A DNA stretch of 64,000 nt. Origin: Desulfonispora thiosulfatigenes DSM 11270. GTDB taxonomy: Bacteria; Bacillota; Peptococcia; Peptococcales; Desulfonisporaceae. The stretch is taken from assembly GCF_900176035.1 (NCBI RefSeq), contig NZ_FWWT01000017.1:62001-126000 (forward strand). The letters are read 5' to 3'. Position 1 is the first letter of the stretch. The number at the start of each line of letters is the position of its first letter. Below are positions 24,562 through 34,246 of this stretch, piece after piece. The notes under the pieces were generated by a model. The model saw only the letters and a program-made list of their open reading frames with translations. It was not told the origin of the DNA and made no database searches. Both the position numbers and the translations under genes were made by a program.

Positions 24562-25188
24562 CTATTCTTCAGGATTTGAAAAATGATCTGTATTAATAGT
24601 TTGGAATGTTTTGTTTATATGAAAAATCATAATTCCCATAATTAATGCTAAAAGCAATCCTTCTAGAATAATTACAGATTCAATTATTAAAGATATATGA
24701 GCAATAGAAGTTTCAATTAAAACAATTCCATTTTCCATCGTTAGAAAACCAATCATTTGCGTAATAGCCTTTTTTCTGGTAATGATTAAAAAAGCTCCAA
24801 TAATCATTATTACTCCACCTGTTGTTAGCAGATAGTTATGTGCATCTTGGAGAAAATAGTAAGTCATTACGACTGCAAATGAAGCCAAAAAATAAGAATT
24901 AAATGGAGTAATCAAAGGACCTAGTTCACGATTATGTTTTAAATTTCGTATAGATGTTCTAATTATATAAGGAATAAAAATTACCTTAGTAATAATACCA
25001 AAGATAGCTAAGGTATAAAAATGACTCTCTCCCGTAGTATAACCTAGATAAATAGAAATACAACTTATCGCTAGCGACTGAAGAGCGAAGGTTTGGGTTA
25101 ATAATTTTATTCTGCGAAAACCAGACATAAATATTGCTGAAGTAAGGATTATCGCAATCAAAATTTCTAATTGAGGTGTTTCTACCAT
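24562..25188 (-). CDS. Ehr complex: HyfE-like membrane subunit
   Basis: A 208-residue protein with about seven hydrophobic segments, matching HyfE-type subunits of hydrogenase-4 in size, position and the motif ALQSLAISCISIYLGYTTG (about 35-53); its C-terminal half resembles NuoK (MENGIVLIETSIAH near residues 150-163). It may help ion translocation or assembly. AAAGGAGG precedes the ATG. Third gene of the operon. Confidence 0.82.
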   Translation of the reverse strand: MVETPQLEILIAIILTSAIFMSGFRRIKLLTQTFALQSLAISCISIYLGYTTGESHFYTLAIFGIITKVIFIPYIIRTSIRNLKHNRELGPLITPFNSYFLASFAVVMTYYFLQDAHNYLLTTGGVIMIIGAFLIITRKKAITQMIGFLTMENGIVLIETSIAHISLIIESVIILEGLLLALIMGIMIFHINKTFQTINTDHFSNPEE

Positions 25189-25200
25189 GAGAATCCTCCT

Positions 25201-26130
25201 TTACATAAAATAGTTGATAGTTAAGGCTACCATAGCAACAGAAAATGCAGAGGCTAATAATTCAGGTACACGAAATAGCCTGAATTTAGCCATAGAAGTT
25301 TCTAAAATGGCGATAATAAACAAGATGCTAATTAGTTTAAGACTAAAGAAAAGCATCCCTTTAAAAATTGAGGCAATAGATAAAGATTCGGCAATTCCAA
25401 AAGGAATAAAGCCATTGATAAATAGGGTTAAGAAGATTATAAATTTTAAATAACTAGAATATTCAATTAGGGCTAAATCACTACCAGACAAATCAAGAAC
25501 CATAGCCTCATGAATCATGGTTAATTCTAAATGTGTTTCAGGATTATCCACAGGAACTCTAGCATTTTCAGCTAAGATAACTATTAAGAAAGCAATCCCA
25601 GTCATAATATGAGCCACAGTATAGTTATTCAGCGTATTATTGATATGAGCTATTTCAAAAAAATTAAAGCTATTAGTTTGAAAATATAAAAAGGTGATAA
25701 TCAAAAACACAACGGGTTCTGCTAAAGTAGAAATAAACATTTCCCTACTTGCCCCTAAGTCTCCAAAACCACTAGCGCAGTCTAAACCAAGCAAAACGTT
25801 TAAAAATTTCATAATACTTAATAAGAAAAAAATCATAAATATGTGACCAAAATAATTATGAGGTAAAGTATAAAAAACAGGAATTAAAAAAGCCGTGGTA
25901 ATAGCTGCCGCAAAGGAAAGAACAGGAGTTAAGAGCGTTATAAAAGAACTACTGTCAGAAATAAATCTTCCTTTTCGAAACAATTTAATAAGATCAAAGT
26001 ATATTTGAAGGATAGGTATCCCTTTGTAACCTCTTAAAAATGCTTTAAACTTTTTTAAGATAGCAATAAATAAAGGAGTAAAAAGTATTAGTAAAATACT
26101 TTGAAAAAAGCACATTAAACTATAAGTCAT
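25201..26130 (-). CDS. Ehr complex: HyfC/NuoH-like membrane subunit
   Basis: A 309-residue membrane protein with about eight hydrophobic segments, related to NuoH/HyfC/HycD, which links the hydrophilic arm to the antiporter-like subunits. Conserved loops are visible: FLRGYKGIPILQIYFDLIKL (about 31-50), LAEPVVFL, and the acidic VDNPETHLELTMIHEAM (about 192-208), which carries the Glu residues needed for coupling in complex I. Second gene of the operon; AAGGAGGT before the ATG. Confidence 0.88.
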   Translation of the reverse strand: MTYSLMCFFQSILLILFTPLFIAILKKFKAFLRGYKGIPILQIYFDLIKLFRKGRFISDSSSFITLLTPVLSFAAAITTAFLIPVFYTLPHNYFGHIFMIFFLLSIMKFLNVLLGLDCASGFGDLGASREMFISTLAEPVVFLIITFLYFQTNSFNFFEIAHINNTLNNYTVAHIMTGIAFLIVILAENARVPVDNPETHLELTMIHEAMVLDLSGSDLALIEYSSYLKFIIFLTLFINGFIPFGIAESLSIASIFKGMLFFSLKLISILFIIAILETSMAKFRLFRVPELLASAFSVAMVALTINYFM

Positions 26131-26140
26131 GAGAACCTCC

Positions 26141-27907
26141 TTAGATAAAATTTATAACCAAGATTAAAGTAACAATTAGAGAAACAAAGATATATAAAAT
26201 ATTTAACTGTATTCTACCGTAATTTACCTTATCAATAATTTTTGATAAGAAATAAATAATGCTAATGACACCTTTATAAATATAAGTTTCAATTATATCT
26301 ATCGTTTTTTGTTCAACATGAACAGTAGTATCAATGGAAATTTCTTTCTTATATCCTACATAATTACCTAAAACTCTTGTTAGAGGCTGAGAAAAACCGT
26401 CTCCAGAATACTGTAATTTTGATGTTACATTATTAAAACCACAAGCCCAAGTTTTATTAGTAGATTTAATAGTTCGTTTATTAGTAATATTGGTTAAGAC
26501 AAAGGTCAATAAAACAATGGCAAGAAATACAAAGATAACAATAGTTAATTCGTTACTTAATATTATAAGTGGTACATCAAAAGTAGTTTGTAAAATAGAA
26601 GATGATACAGTATTTGCAATTTTATTAACAGCTAAAGGAGCAAATAGTCCCAAAAGAAGAGCATAAAGACTAGTAATACCTAATGCAGAATTCATAGAAG
26701 GTGGAATTTTGTGAGTATCTATGGCTTTAGATGTCCTAGGTTCACCTAAATATGTTATCCCAAAACTTTTAACTGCCGCATACATAGCTCCTGCACTAGT
26801 AAGGGCTAAGAGAATTCCACATCCAATAATGAGAAAGATTAATTCAGTACTTGTTATAGAATTAAGTGCACTAATAAAGCTTTTAAAGATTAAAACTTCA
26901 CTAGCAAAACCATTAAGAGGAGGTAAGGAAGAAACTGCTATTGTTCCGATAAATGCACAATAAGTAGCAAACTTCATTTTTCGCTGCAAGCCACCTAGTT
27001 CATCCATATTTTGAGTACCAGTACTATATATAACACTACCCACACTCATAAAAAGAATACTTTTAAAAACAGTATGGTTTAAGGAATGAAATAAAGCAGC
27101 GCTTAAAGCTATGATAGCTAAGATATGCTGATTTTCACTTTTAAATATTATAGAAAGCCCAATAGCTGCAAAAATAATACCGACATGTTCTGCGCTAGAA
27201 TAAGATAACAATCTTTTTATATCCTTTTGCATAAGAGCATTGAGTATTGAATAGATAGCAGTAATTATTCCAACTATCATCACGATAAGGCCTAAATTAG
27301 AATAAAAATCTCCTATAAAATCAAAGCACACTCTTATAAAACCATAGATAGACATTTTGGCCATTAAACTTGACATAAGTGCAGAAACATTTGATGGTGC
27401 TGCAGGGTAAGCTTTTGGAATCCAAGCATGAAAAGGTAATAATCCTGCTTTTGCACCAAAGCCAAATAAGGCTAAAAAAAAGAGCAATGTTTGTTGACTG
27501 CTTGTTAAAAGGTTTGTTTTTTGGCTAATTTCAGAAAATTCAAATGAACCTGTGTACTTATAAAGGCATGCAAACATTACCATTAGAAAAAGTCCGCTGA
27601 TATGTGTCATGATGAAGTACATGATTCCAGATGTAATGTTTGTGCTTTTTTTATATTCATAGATAACTAAGAAAAACGAAAGCGTTGACATTAACTCCCA
27701 AAAAACTAAGAAAACAATACTATTATTTGCTAATGCTACTCCTAGCATAGAAAGAATAAAAAGTAATGTCATGGCAAGTATATATTTAATAGAATATTCA
27801 CCACTATATTGTTTAACAAATCCTATAGAGTAGATCCAAACAGGTATAGCAGTAAAACAGATTAAAAAGGCAAAAAAAATTGACAGATTGTCAGTTAATA
27901 AAAACAT
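26141..27907 (-). CDS. Ehr complex: HyfB/NuoL-like antiporter subunit
   Basis: First gene of the operon: a 588-residue membrane protein with about 14-16 hydrophobic segments. It has the antiporter motif FGFGAKAGLLPFHAWIPKAYPAAPSNVSALMSS with the conserved Lys (about 150-180) and the Glu in VFWELMSTLSFFLV (about 66-80). HyfB/HycC is the closest type by length and order. I moved the start to the second Met (27907), because GGAAGGAG sits six bases before it, while the longer form at 27937 has no ribosome site. A sigma-A-like promoter lies 40-70 bases upstream. Confidence 0.88.
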   Translation of the reverse strand: MFLLTDNLSIFFAFLICFTAIPVWIYSIGFVKQYSGEYSIKYILAMTLLFILSMLGVALANNSIVFLVFWELMSTLSFFLVIYEYKKSTNITSGIMYFIMTHISGLFLMVMFACLYKYTGSFEFSEISQKTNLLTSSQQTLLFFLALFGFGAKAGLLPFHAWIPKAYPAAPSNVSALMSSLMAKMSIYGFIRVCFDFIGDFYSNLGLIVMIVGIITAIYSILNALMQKDIKRLLSYSSAEHVGIIFAAIGLSIIFKSENQHILAIIALSAALFHSLNHTVFKSILFMSVGSVIYSTGTQNMDELGGLQRKMKFATYCAFIGTIAVSSLPPLNGFASEVLIFKSFISALNSITSTELIFLIIGCGILLALTSAGAMYAAVKSFGITYLGEPRTSKAIDTHKIPPSMNSALGITSLYALLLGLFAPLAVNKIANTVSSSILQTTFDVPLIILSNELTIVIFVFLAIVLLTFVLTNITNKRTIKSTNKTWACGFNNVTSKLQYSGDGFSQPLTRVLGNYVGYKKEISIDTTVHVEQKTIDIIETYIYKGVISIIYFLSKIIDKVNYGRIQLNILYIFVSLIVTLILVINFI

Positions 27908-28223
27908 ATATTTCTCCTTCCTGAAAAGTTTTTTCATAACAATTTAATTATATATTGTATTAGTAGGGTTACCAAGATTAAAATAACTTTAAATTAGGTA
28001 TAAAACCTTGAAATAGACGGTGTAGAGTAAAAGGATAGTGAGTTGCTTTAATTACCTTCAAAATATTGCTGTTTTCATTAGTTTTAAACGATATTAAAAA
28101 GGTTTATAATATTCCCTACTTAATATTATAAATTAACAGTAGAAAAAACTCCATTGTTATAGTATAGTATATTAAAAAATCACTCTTTTATATAACTGAA
28201 TCTTTTAAATAGGGGGAAAAGTT
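27908..28223. other. Divergent intergenic region between the Ehr operon and ilvD
   Basis: A 316-base, very AT-rich stretch. It holds a good minus-strand promoter for the Ehr operon (27947-27975). For ilvD I see only weak signals (TTAACA at 28133 with TATAGT at 28158, spacing 19). No T-box, leucine leader peptide, riboswitch or small ORF with a ribosome site was found. Confidence 0.6.
27947..27975 (-). promoter_or_regulatory. Promoter of the Ehr operon
   Basis: On the minus strand TTGGTA, 17 bases, TATAAT, about 40 bases before the HyfB-like start codon. Confidence 0.55.
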
Positions 28224-29900
28224 ATGAATAGTCATCAAATTACAAAAGGAATTGCTAGAGCTCCTCACCGTTCGTTATTATATGCAACTGGTTATTTACC
28301 GGAGGATTTAGAAAAACCTCTAATCGCAGTTGTTAATGCTCACAATGAAATTATACCAGGGCATTTTCATTTAAATGAAATCACTCAGGCAGTAAAATTA
28401 GGTGTAGCAGCAGCTGGCGGAACCCCTATGGAATTCCCTGCAATTGGTATTTGTGATGGAATTGCCATGAATCATAGTGGAATGAGATACCCACTAGCAA
28501 GTAGAGAATTAATTGCTGATTCAATTGAAGCTATGGTAATAGGACATAAATTTGACGGTATGGTTTTAGTTGGTAATTGTGATAAAATTGTACCAGGAAT
28601 GTTAATGGCAGCAGCTCGTTTAAATATTCCTTCCATATATATTAGTGGAGGTCCAATGCTTCCAGGTAGATATAATGGAGAAGATACAGATTTAATTAAA
28701 GGAGCATTTGAAGCTGTAGGTGCATGTGCAAGTGGTAAAATCACTGAAGATGAATTAGAAGAAATGACGCAAAAGGCTTGTCCTACTTGTGGAAGCTGTG
28801 CTGGAATGTATACAGCTAATACTATGAACTGCTTAGCTGAAGCTTTAGGTATTGCACTACCTGGAAATGGAACTATACCTGCTTCTTATGGGGCAAGAAG
28901 AGGATTAGCAAAAAGAGCCGGTCTTAGAATAGTTGATTTAGTGCAAAAGGAAATTAAACCAAGAGATTTATTCACTAAAGAAGCTTTTTGTAATGCAGTA
29001 ACTTTAGATATGGCAATAGGTGGTTCAAGTAATACAGTACTTCATTTACTAGCTATTGCAAGACAAGCAGAAGTTGATTTTGGTTTAGAAGAATTTGATC
29101 GCATTAGTGGTATTACTCCAAATATATGTAAATTAAATCCTTCTGGAGAACATAGAATTACTAATTTATATGAAGCAGGCGGGATATCTGCAGTACTAAA
29201 AAGATTATTAGATGCTTCCTTAATAGATGGAAATCAAAAATCAGTTACGGGTTATACTATCGCTGAAAATGTGAAAGATGCTAAAGTTTTTGATGAAGAA
29301 GTTATTAGAACTTTAGATAATGCTTATTCAAAAACAGGTGGAATAGCGGTGCTAAGAGGAAACCTTGCTCCTGAAGGTGCAGTAGTTAAGCAATCGGGAG
29401 TGGCGAAGGAAATGCTGACTCATGAAGGACCAGCTAGAGTATTTAATTCAGAAGAAGAAGCCTTTGAATCAATTATGAGTGGAAAAATTAACAAAGGTGA
29501 TGTAGTTGTTATTCGCTATGAAGGACCAAAAGGTGGACCAGGTATGAGAGAAATGCTAAGTCCAACTTCTTCAATAATTGGTCAAGGACTAGATAAAGAA
29601 GTAGCTTTAATTACAGATGGAAGATTCTCTGGTGGAACAAGGGGAGCAGCTATTGGTCATGTTTCTCCTGAAGCAGCTGAAGGTGGAACTATTGGCCTCA
29701 TAGAAGAAGGAGATATTATCCAAATAGATATTGTTAATCGTAAGTTAGATGTAAAGGTTTCAGAGGAAGAATTAGTTAAAAGAAAAGAAAAGTGGGTAAA
29801 ACCTAAAACTAATACTTTTGCTAATTCTTATTTAAAAAGATACGCAGCACTTGTGACATCAGCTAGCACAGGAGCTTCAATGAGAGACGATTTTGAATAA
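28224..29900 (+). CDS. ilvD: Dihydroxy-acid dehydratase
   Basis: Fe-S enzyme of branched-chain amino acid synthesis: dehydrates 2,3-dihydroxy-isovalerate and -methylvalerate to the keto acids. The 558-residue protein has the cluster cysteines in [11 protein letters not shown] (about 116-126) and [18 protein letters not shown] (about 186-203), and the signature [18 protein letters not shown] and [13 protein letters not shown]. Normal length. GGGGG precedes the ATG. It stands alone with its own terminator; no ilvB, ilvC or leu genes are nearby, so it is separated from the usual ilv operon or is one of several copies. Confidence 0.97.
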   Translation: MNSHQITKGIARAPHRSLLYATGYLPEDLEKPLIAVVNAHNEIIPGHFHLNEITQAVKLGVAAAGGTPMEFPAIGICDGIAMNHSGMRYPLASRELIADSIEAMVIGHKFDGMVLVGNCDKIVPGMLMAAARLNIPSIYISGGPMLPGRYNGEDTDLIKGAFEAVGACASGKITEDELEEMTQKACPTCGSCAGMYTANTMNCLAEALGIALPGNGTIPASYGARRGLAKRAGLRIVDLVQKEIKPRDLFTKEAFCNAVTLDMAIGGSSNTVLHLLAIARQAEVDFGLEEFDRISGITPNICKLNPSGEHRITNLYEAGGISAVLKRLLDASLIDGNQKSVTGYTIAENVKDAKVFDEEVIRTLDNAYSKTGGIAVLRGNLAPEGAVVKQSGVAKEMLTHEGPARVFNSEEEAFESIMSGKINKGDVVVIRYEGPKGGPGMREMLSPTSSIIGQGLDKEVALITDGRFSGGTRGAAIGHVSPEAAEGGTIGLIEEGDIIQIDIVNRKLDVKVSEEELVKRKEKWVKPKTNTFANSYLKRYAALVTSASTGASMRDDFE

Positions 29901-29932
29901 AAATATTAAATAATATAGAATATGGAAATGCT

Positions 29933-29972
29933 AAAGAAGCAGAGGATTAATTTACCTTCTGCTTCTTTTTTG
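29933..29972 (+). terminator. Terminator after ilvD
   Basis: AAGAAGCAGA / TCTGCTTCTT stem at 29934-29943 and 29958-29967 followed by T residues. Confidence 0.88.
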
Positions 29973-30023
29973 TTTTTGTTTTGATTCATTTATATTTTAA
30001 TTTTAATTGGAGGCTAATTTTAA

Positions 30024-30695
30024 ATGGATGAAAGATTAAATAAAAAGGCAATTTTATTTTTAATAATTATAATTACTATCTTTGTTTTTTGGTCAGGTGG
30101 AAAATATCATGAATGGAGAACGGCAAAGGATGACATTCAAATAGAAAATGAACTAGACGAAGAGGAATTAGAAGAAGATGAAATAAATGAAGACGATGCG
30201 AAGGATAATGAAACTAAAAGTTCTTATATTATGGTACATGTTTTCGGAGCAGTACATAAACCTGGTATATATGAACTGCCAGAAGGGGCAAGGGTTGAAG
30301 ATGCTTTAAACTTAGCTCAGCCAACTGTAGAAGCTTTAATCGATAAATATTTAAATAGAGCTAAAATATTAGAAGATGAAGAGCCTATCTTTGTTCCAAG
30401 TGCGGCAGATATAATAGAAGATGAAAATTTAGAGTCCATGCCAGTTATGGCTGATGGTTTTAACCCTTTAAATACCGAAGGAAGGGGCACAACAAATAAG
30501 GATCAAATAAATATTAATAAAGCCTCAGCATCAGAGTTACAAAGCTTACCAGGAATAGGGCAAGTAAAAGCAGATGCTATTATTGAATACAGAAATAGCA
30601 ATGGTAACTTTAAATCAATTGAAGAAATTACAAATGTTAAAGGAATAGGAGCGGCAACTTTAGAAAAATTAAAAGATAAGATTTCAGTGCGGTGA
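30024..30695 (+). CDS. comEA: Competence DNA-binding protein ComEA
   Basis: Membrane-anchored receptor for DNA uptake, 223 residues. One N-terminal transmembrane helix (about 9-25), an acidic linker (about 40-68, many Glu/Asp), an SLBB-type domain with VHVFGAVHKPGIYELPEGARV (about 72-92), and a C-terminal helix-hairpin-helix DNA-binding domain (ININKASASELQSLPGIGQVKADAIIEYR, about 158-186). This order is typical for Firmicutes. GGAGG lies ten bases before the ATG. It stands 26 bases upstream of comEC. Competence itself is not proven; spore-formers often keep these genes without known transformation. Confidence 0.93.
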   Translation: MDERLNKKAILFLIIIITIFVFWSGGKYHEWRTAKDDIQIENELDEEELEEDEINEDDAKDNETKSSYIMVHVFGAVHKPGIYELPEGARVEDALNLAQPTVEALIDKYLNRAKILEDEEPIFVPSAADIIEDENLESMPVMADGFNPLNTEGRGTTNKDQININKASASELQSLPGIGQVKADAIIEYRNSNGNFKSIEEITNVKGIGAATLEKLKDKISVR

Positions 30696-30721
30696 AATAA
30701 TAGTCGTTCTGGAGGAAACAA

Positions 30722-33004
30722 ATGAATGTTGAAAGAAAAATAGTGAATTTTACTTTAGTTTATATTGTGGGAATAATTGTAGGTTTTAATAATTTATATT
30801 TAGCCTGTACTTTAATTTTTTGCGGGATTTGTTTAAGTCTAGGAATGGTGAAAATTCACAAAAATTACCTTAAGGTAATTTTCATCTTATTGCCTTTAAT
30901 TTTAGGTATTGTGATAGTCAATCTACATAATATTGTTGATGAAAGCTTAGCTCCTTGGGAAGGAGAAAACGTTGAAGTTACCGGGAAAATAAAACCTAAA
31001 ATACTAAGTAATAATAGATATATAATTGAACTAGAAAAAATCAATAAGACAAAATTAAAAAATAAGCCACTTGTCTTAATCCAATTTAAGAAAGATTGTC
31101 CTGAATATTTTTCGTGGAATGATAAAGTTAAATTAAAGGGTAAATTAAATGGTTTAAAAGTAGCGACAAATCCGGGACAATTTTCAGAAAAGGATTATTG
31201 GAGTAAACAAAAGGTCTACCAGAAAATATATGTTTTAGAAAAAGGAGAAGTATTAAAGCAAGGTACAGGCTTTTTTGCGTACACCTTTAAATTTAGAGAA
31301 AAAGTAGCTAAAAAGATAGTAGATCTCTTTCCAGAAAAGCAAAGTGGGATAATTTTAGGTATAATTTTAGGAGATAAAAGCAATTTAGATGAGCATTATT
31401 ATGACCTTTTTCAAAAATTAGGCATTGTCCATATTTTTGCAGTTTCAGGTCTACATGTAGGATATATTTTAGGGGCATATCTTTTATTAAGTAAGGTTTG
31501 TAAAATTTCACCAACATTCAATTTGTTTTTTGCAATAATACTTTTGTTTTTTTATAGTTTAATTACAGGTCTCAGCCCATCAGTTATAAGAGCTTCTTTA
31601 ATGAGCATATTAGTGCTACTGGGGACTAATTTGCTTAAGTATAAGGACTTTTATACAATTATTGCAAGTAGTGCTTTAGTAATTTTAATTTTCAATCCTT
31701 TAGCTTTATTTACGATTAGTTTTCAATTATCTTTTATAACCGTGTGGGGACTAGTTTATTTTAGTCAAATTACCCGGGAAATATTTGTTCGTTTTCCGTC
31801 GAAAATAAGGGAAATATTGTCTATTTCTCTTGCGGCACAAATAGCTTCTTTGCCTATTGTAGTTTATTATTTTAATTTAATCTCATTTGTAGCACCATTA
31901 GTAAATGTTTTGATTGTTGGCATAGTATCTGTTCTTGTACCTTTATTATTGGCTACAATACTCATTTCTTTTGGATCAACTTTAGTAGTTAGTCCCTTAA
32001 TCTTTTTCTGTAATGTATTATTAGATGGGATTATGCTGTTTAGCGATCTAATTATGAAGATATTTTCATCAGGCTATACATTTTTTCCAAGTCCCCCTCT
32101 TATAGGGATAATTTTATATTATTTTATTCTGATTTTAATTAGAGAACGAAAAACAATTTATCCTTATATACCTAAGAAAATTAGAATAATAACTAGTATT
32201 ATTTTAGTAGTAATTTTGTTATTATTAACTATACCTATTAACCAGGAAATAAGGATGACATTCTTAGATGTAGGTCAAGGGGATAGCTGTGTCATCCAAA
32301 CAAATCAAAACAAAAAAATTGTTATAGACGGGGGCCCAGATACTACTACTTTATTTAATTATTTAAAACATATTGGTACTAATAAAGTAGATTTAGTTGT
32401 ATTATCTCATCCAGATTCTGACCATATTAATGGCTTGTTTAAAGTGTTAGAATCTATTAAAGTAAGTACTTTATTAGTACCTCCAGATGCGTATAACAAT
32501 GAAGCTTTACAAGAACTAAAAAATATAGCTAAGAAAAAAGAAACTAAAATTATCGAAGGTAAACAAGGAATGAAACTAACTGTTGGAGGTCAAATTATAT
32601 TAAAGATTATTGCTCCACATCCAAATAACTTAAGTGCACTAGATGTAAATAACGCTTCTATAGTTTTTATTTTCACTTATGGAAAGCAAGATATCCTATT
32701 TACCGGAGATGTTGAAAATAAAGGAATAGAAAAATTTGTTAATCAGCTAGATGAGGTAGAAGTAATTAAAGTGCCTCATCATGGAAGTAAAAGTTCAGAT
32801 TCGGCTGAATTATATGATAATACAAATCCAAGTATGGCGATTATTTCTGCAGGTAGAAGTAACCAGTATAATCATCCGCATCAAGATATAGTGAAAAAAC
32901 TCAAGAAAAGAAAAATAGAAACTTTTAGAACTGACAAAAACGGTGCTATTATTTTAAAGGTTAAAAAGGATAGACTTAAACCAACTACAACACTAGTTAA
33001 TTAA
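30722..33004 (+). CDS. comEC: DNA internalisation-related channel protein ComEC/Rec2
   Basis: Membrane channel thought to pass single-stranded DNA into the cytosol. The 760-residue protein shows the usual three parts: an N-terminal OB-like ectodomain between early helices (about 45-180), the competence transmembrane domain with IFAVSGLHVGYILG (about 236-249) and several helices, and a C-terminal metallo-beta-lactamase-like domain (about 510-750) with LSHPDSDHINGL and PHHGSKSSDS, a likely nuclease. GGAGG before the ATG. Full length without frameshift, so probably functional. Confidence 0.95.
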   Translation: MNVERKIVNFTLVYIVGIIVGFNNLYLACTLIFCGICLSLGMVKIHKNYLKVIFILLPLILGIVIVNLHNIVDESLAPWEGENVEVTGKIKPKILSNNRYIIELEKINKTKLKNKPLVLIQFKKDCPEYFSWNDKVKLKGKLNGLKVATNPGQFSEKDYWSKQKVYQKIYVLEKGEVLKQGTGFFAYTFKFREKVAKKIVDLFPEKQSGIILGIILGDKSNLDEHYYDLFQKLGIVHIFAVSGLHVGYILGAYLLLSKVCKISPTFNLFFAIILLFFYSLITGLSPSVIRASLMSILVLLGTNLLKYKDFYTIIASSALVILIFNPLALFTISFQLSFITVWGLVYFSQITREIFVRFPSKIREILSISLAAQIASLPIVVYYFNLISFVAPLVNVLIVGIVSVLVPLLLATILISFGSTLVVSPLIFFCNVLLDGIMLFSDLIMKIFSSGYTFFPSPPLIGIILYYFILILIRERKTIYPYIPKKIRIITSIILVVILLLLTIPINQEIRMTFLDVGQGDSCVIQTNQNKKIVIDGGPDTTTLFNYLKHIGTNKVDLVVLSHPDSDHINGLFKVLESIKVSTLLVPPDAYNNEALQELKNIAKKKETKIIEGKQGMKLTVGGQIILKIIAPHPNNLSALDVNNASIVFIFTYGKQDILFTGDVENKGIEKFVNQLDEVEVIKVPHHGSKSSDSAELYDNTNPSMAIISAGRSNQYNHPHQDIVKKLKKRKIETFRTDKNGAIILKVKKDRLKPTTTLVN

Positions 33005-33030
33005 AGCACCAAATTAGGAGGTAATATGTT

Positions 33031-34227
33031 TTGTATAAAATACTACGAAATTTATTTTTATGTCTGTTAATAATATTAATAGCCGATAAAGCTATAGCAG
33101 CTGCTCCCCCAGAAACAAATGGTAAATCCTATATTTTATATGATCCTAGTTCAAATCAAGTATTAGCAGGAAAGGATGTACATAGGAAACTATTTCCGGC
33201 CAGTACAACTAAAATTTTAACTGTAATAATTGCACTTGAAGAAGGAAAACTAAATGATAAAGTAACAATAGGTGCTAATCCTCCTAAAGCAGAAGGTTCA
33301 AAGGTTTATTTAAGAGAAGGTGACCAAGTGACCTTAGAACAACTTGTTAATGCTGCAATGGTTCATTCTGCAAATGATGCTGCGTTAGCTATCGCCGAAC
33401 ATATAGGTGGATCTGAAGAAAGTTTCATCAAAATGATGAATAAAAAAGCACAAGAGATTGGATGTAAAGAAAGTAGTTTTTGCAATCCCCATGGTTTAAC
33501 AGATGATAAGCATTTAACCTCAGCTTATGATTTAGCCTTAATAGGTAAGTATGCGATGAAAAATCCTACCTTTAGAGAATTAGCAGGTAAAAAAACTTAT
33601 AATTGGGTAGGAACAGAGTGGCAAAATAATCTTGTAAATATCAATAAACTATTATGGAAAATGCCAGATAGTACAGGAATGAAACCTGGATATACTTCGG
33701 AAGCTAAAAATACTTTAGTTGCTTCAGCAAAAAGAAATGGAAGAGAATTAATTTGTGTAATTTTAGGTGTTGAAACAGGTAATATTTATGATGAAGCTCA
33801 AGCTTTTCTGGAATATGGTTTTCAAAACTTTCATAGTATGAGTTTAATGGAAAAGGATAATACCGTAGCTTCAATTAAGTTTACTGATACTAAAAATGTA
33901 GAACTGCTAGCTGCAAGACCCTTTAATATTTCTATTCCTAGTGGAGAAGAATCTAAATTAGAAAGACAAGTAGTCCTACAAAAAACCAGTTTACCTGTTA
34001 AAAAGGGAGAAATTATAGGGGAATTAATTGTCTCTTTAAATGGACAAGAAAAAGACCGGATACCTTTAAAAGCAAAGGAAAGTGTAAAGGAACAATATAA
34101 CCTTTTACAAGGATTTTTAAATGTTATTGCTGTAATATATTTACTGCAAATAGTTGTAAGAATGTACAGAATGTTTAGTAAAAAACGAAGAAGAGTTTAT
34201 CGTTACTACAATTCAAAAAATTTATAA
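33031..34227 (+). CDS. D-alanyl-D-alanine carboxypeptidase family protein (DacF-like)
   Basis: Secreted, membrane-bound class C low-molecular-weight penicillin-binding protein of 398 residues that trims the peptidoglycan stem pentapeptide. Signal peptide (1-24), SxxK as S58-T-T-K61, SxN in HSANDAA (about 111-117), and C-terminal anchor helix (about 360-385) followed by a basic tail. The third active-site motif, usually KTG, reads K218-P219-G220 here. TTG start at 33031, nine bases after AGGAGG; the ATG at 33026 is out of frame. It lies between comEC and holA. Activity needs testing because of the altered motif. Confidence 0.88.
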   Translation: MYKILRNLFLCLLIILIADKAIAAAPPETNGKSYILYDPSSNQVLAGKDVHRKLFPASTTKILTVIIALEEGKLNDKVTIGANPPKAEGSKVYLREGDQVTLEQLVNAAMVHSANDAALAIAEHIGGSEESFIKMMNKKAQEIGCKESSFCNPHGLTDDKHLTSAYDLALIGKYAMKNPTFRELAGKKTYNWVGTEWQNNLVNINKLLWKMPDSTGMKPGYTSEAKNTLVASAKRNGRELICVILGVETGNIYDEAQAFLEYGFQNFHSMSLMEKDNTVASIKFTDTKNVELLAARPFNISIPSGEESKLERQVVLQKTSLPVKKGEIIGELIVSLNGQEKDRIPLKAKESVKEQYNLLQGFLNVIAVIYLLQIVVRMYRMFSKKRRRVYRYYNSKNL

Positions 34228-34246
34228 ATATAGTTTTAAGGAGTAA

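Noticed and set aside
20789-27907. Functional NiFe hydrogenase (Ech/Hyf type)
   Set aside because: Most NiFe cysteine ligands are missing in the large subunit and no maturation genes are nearby.
20789-27907. Respiratory complex I (nuo) operon
   Set aside because: No NuoE/F/G module, no NuoA/J/I; subunit order and the HyfE-like protein fit the hydrogenase-4-like type instead.
27908-28223. T-box or leader peptide attenuator before ilvD
   Set aside because: No AGGGTGGNACCGCG-type T-box sequence, no terminator directly before ilvD and no ribosome-site-led leader ORF rich in Leu, Ile or Val.
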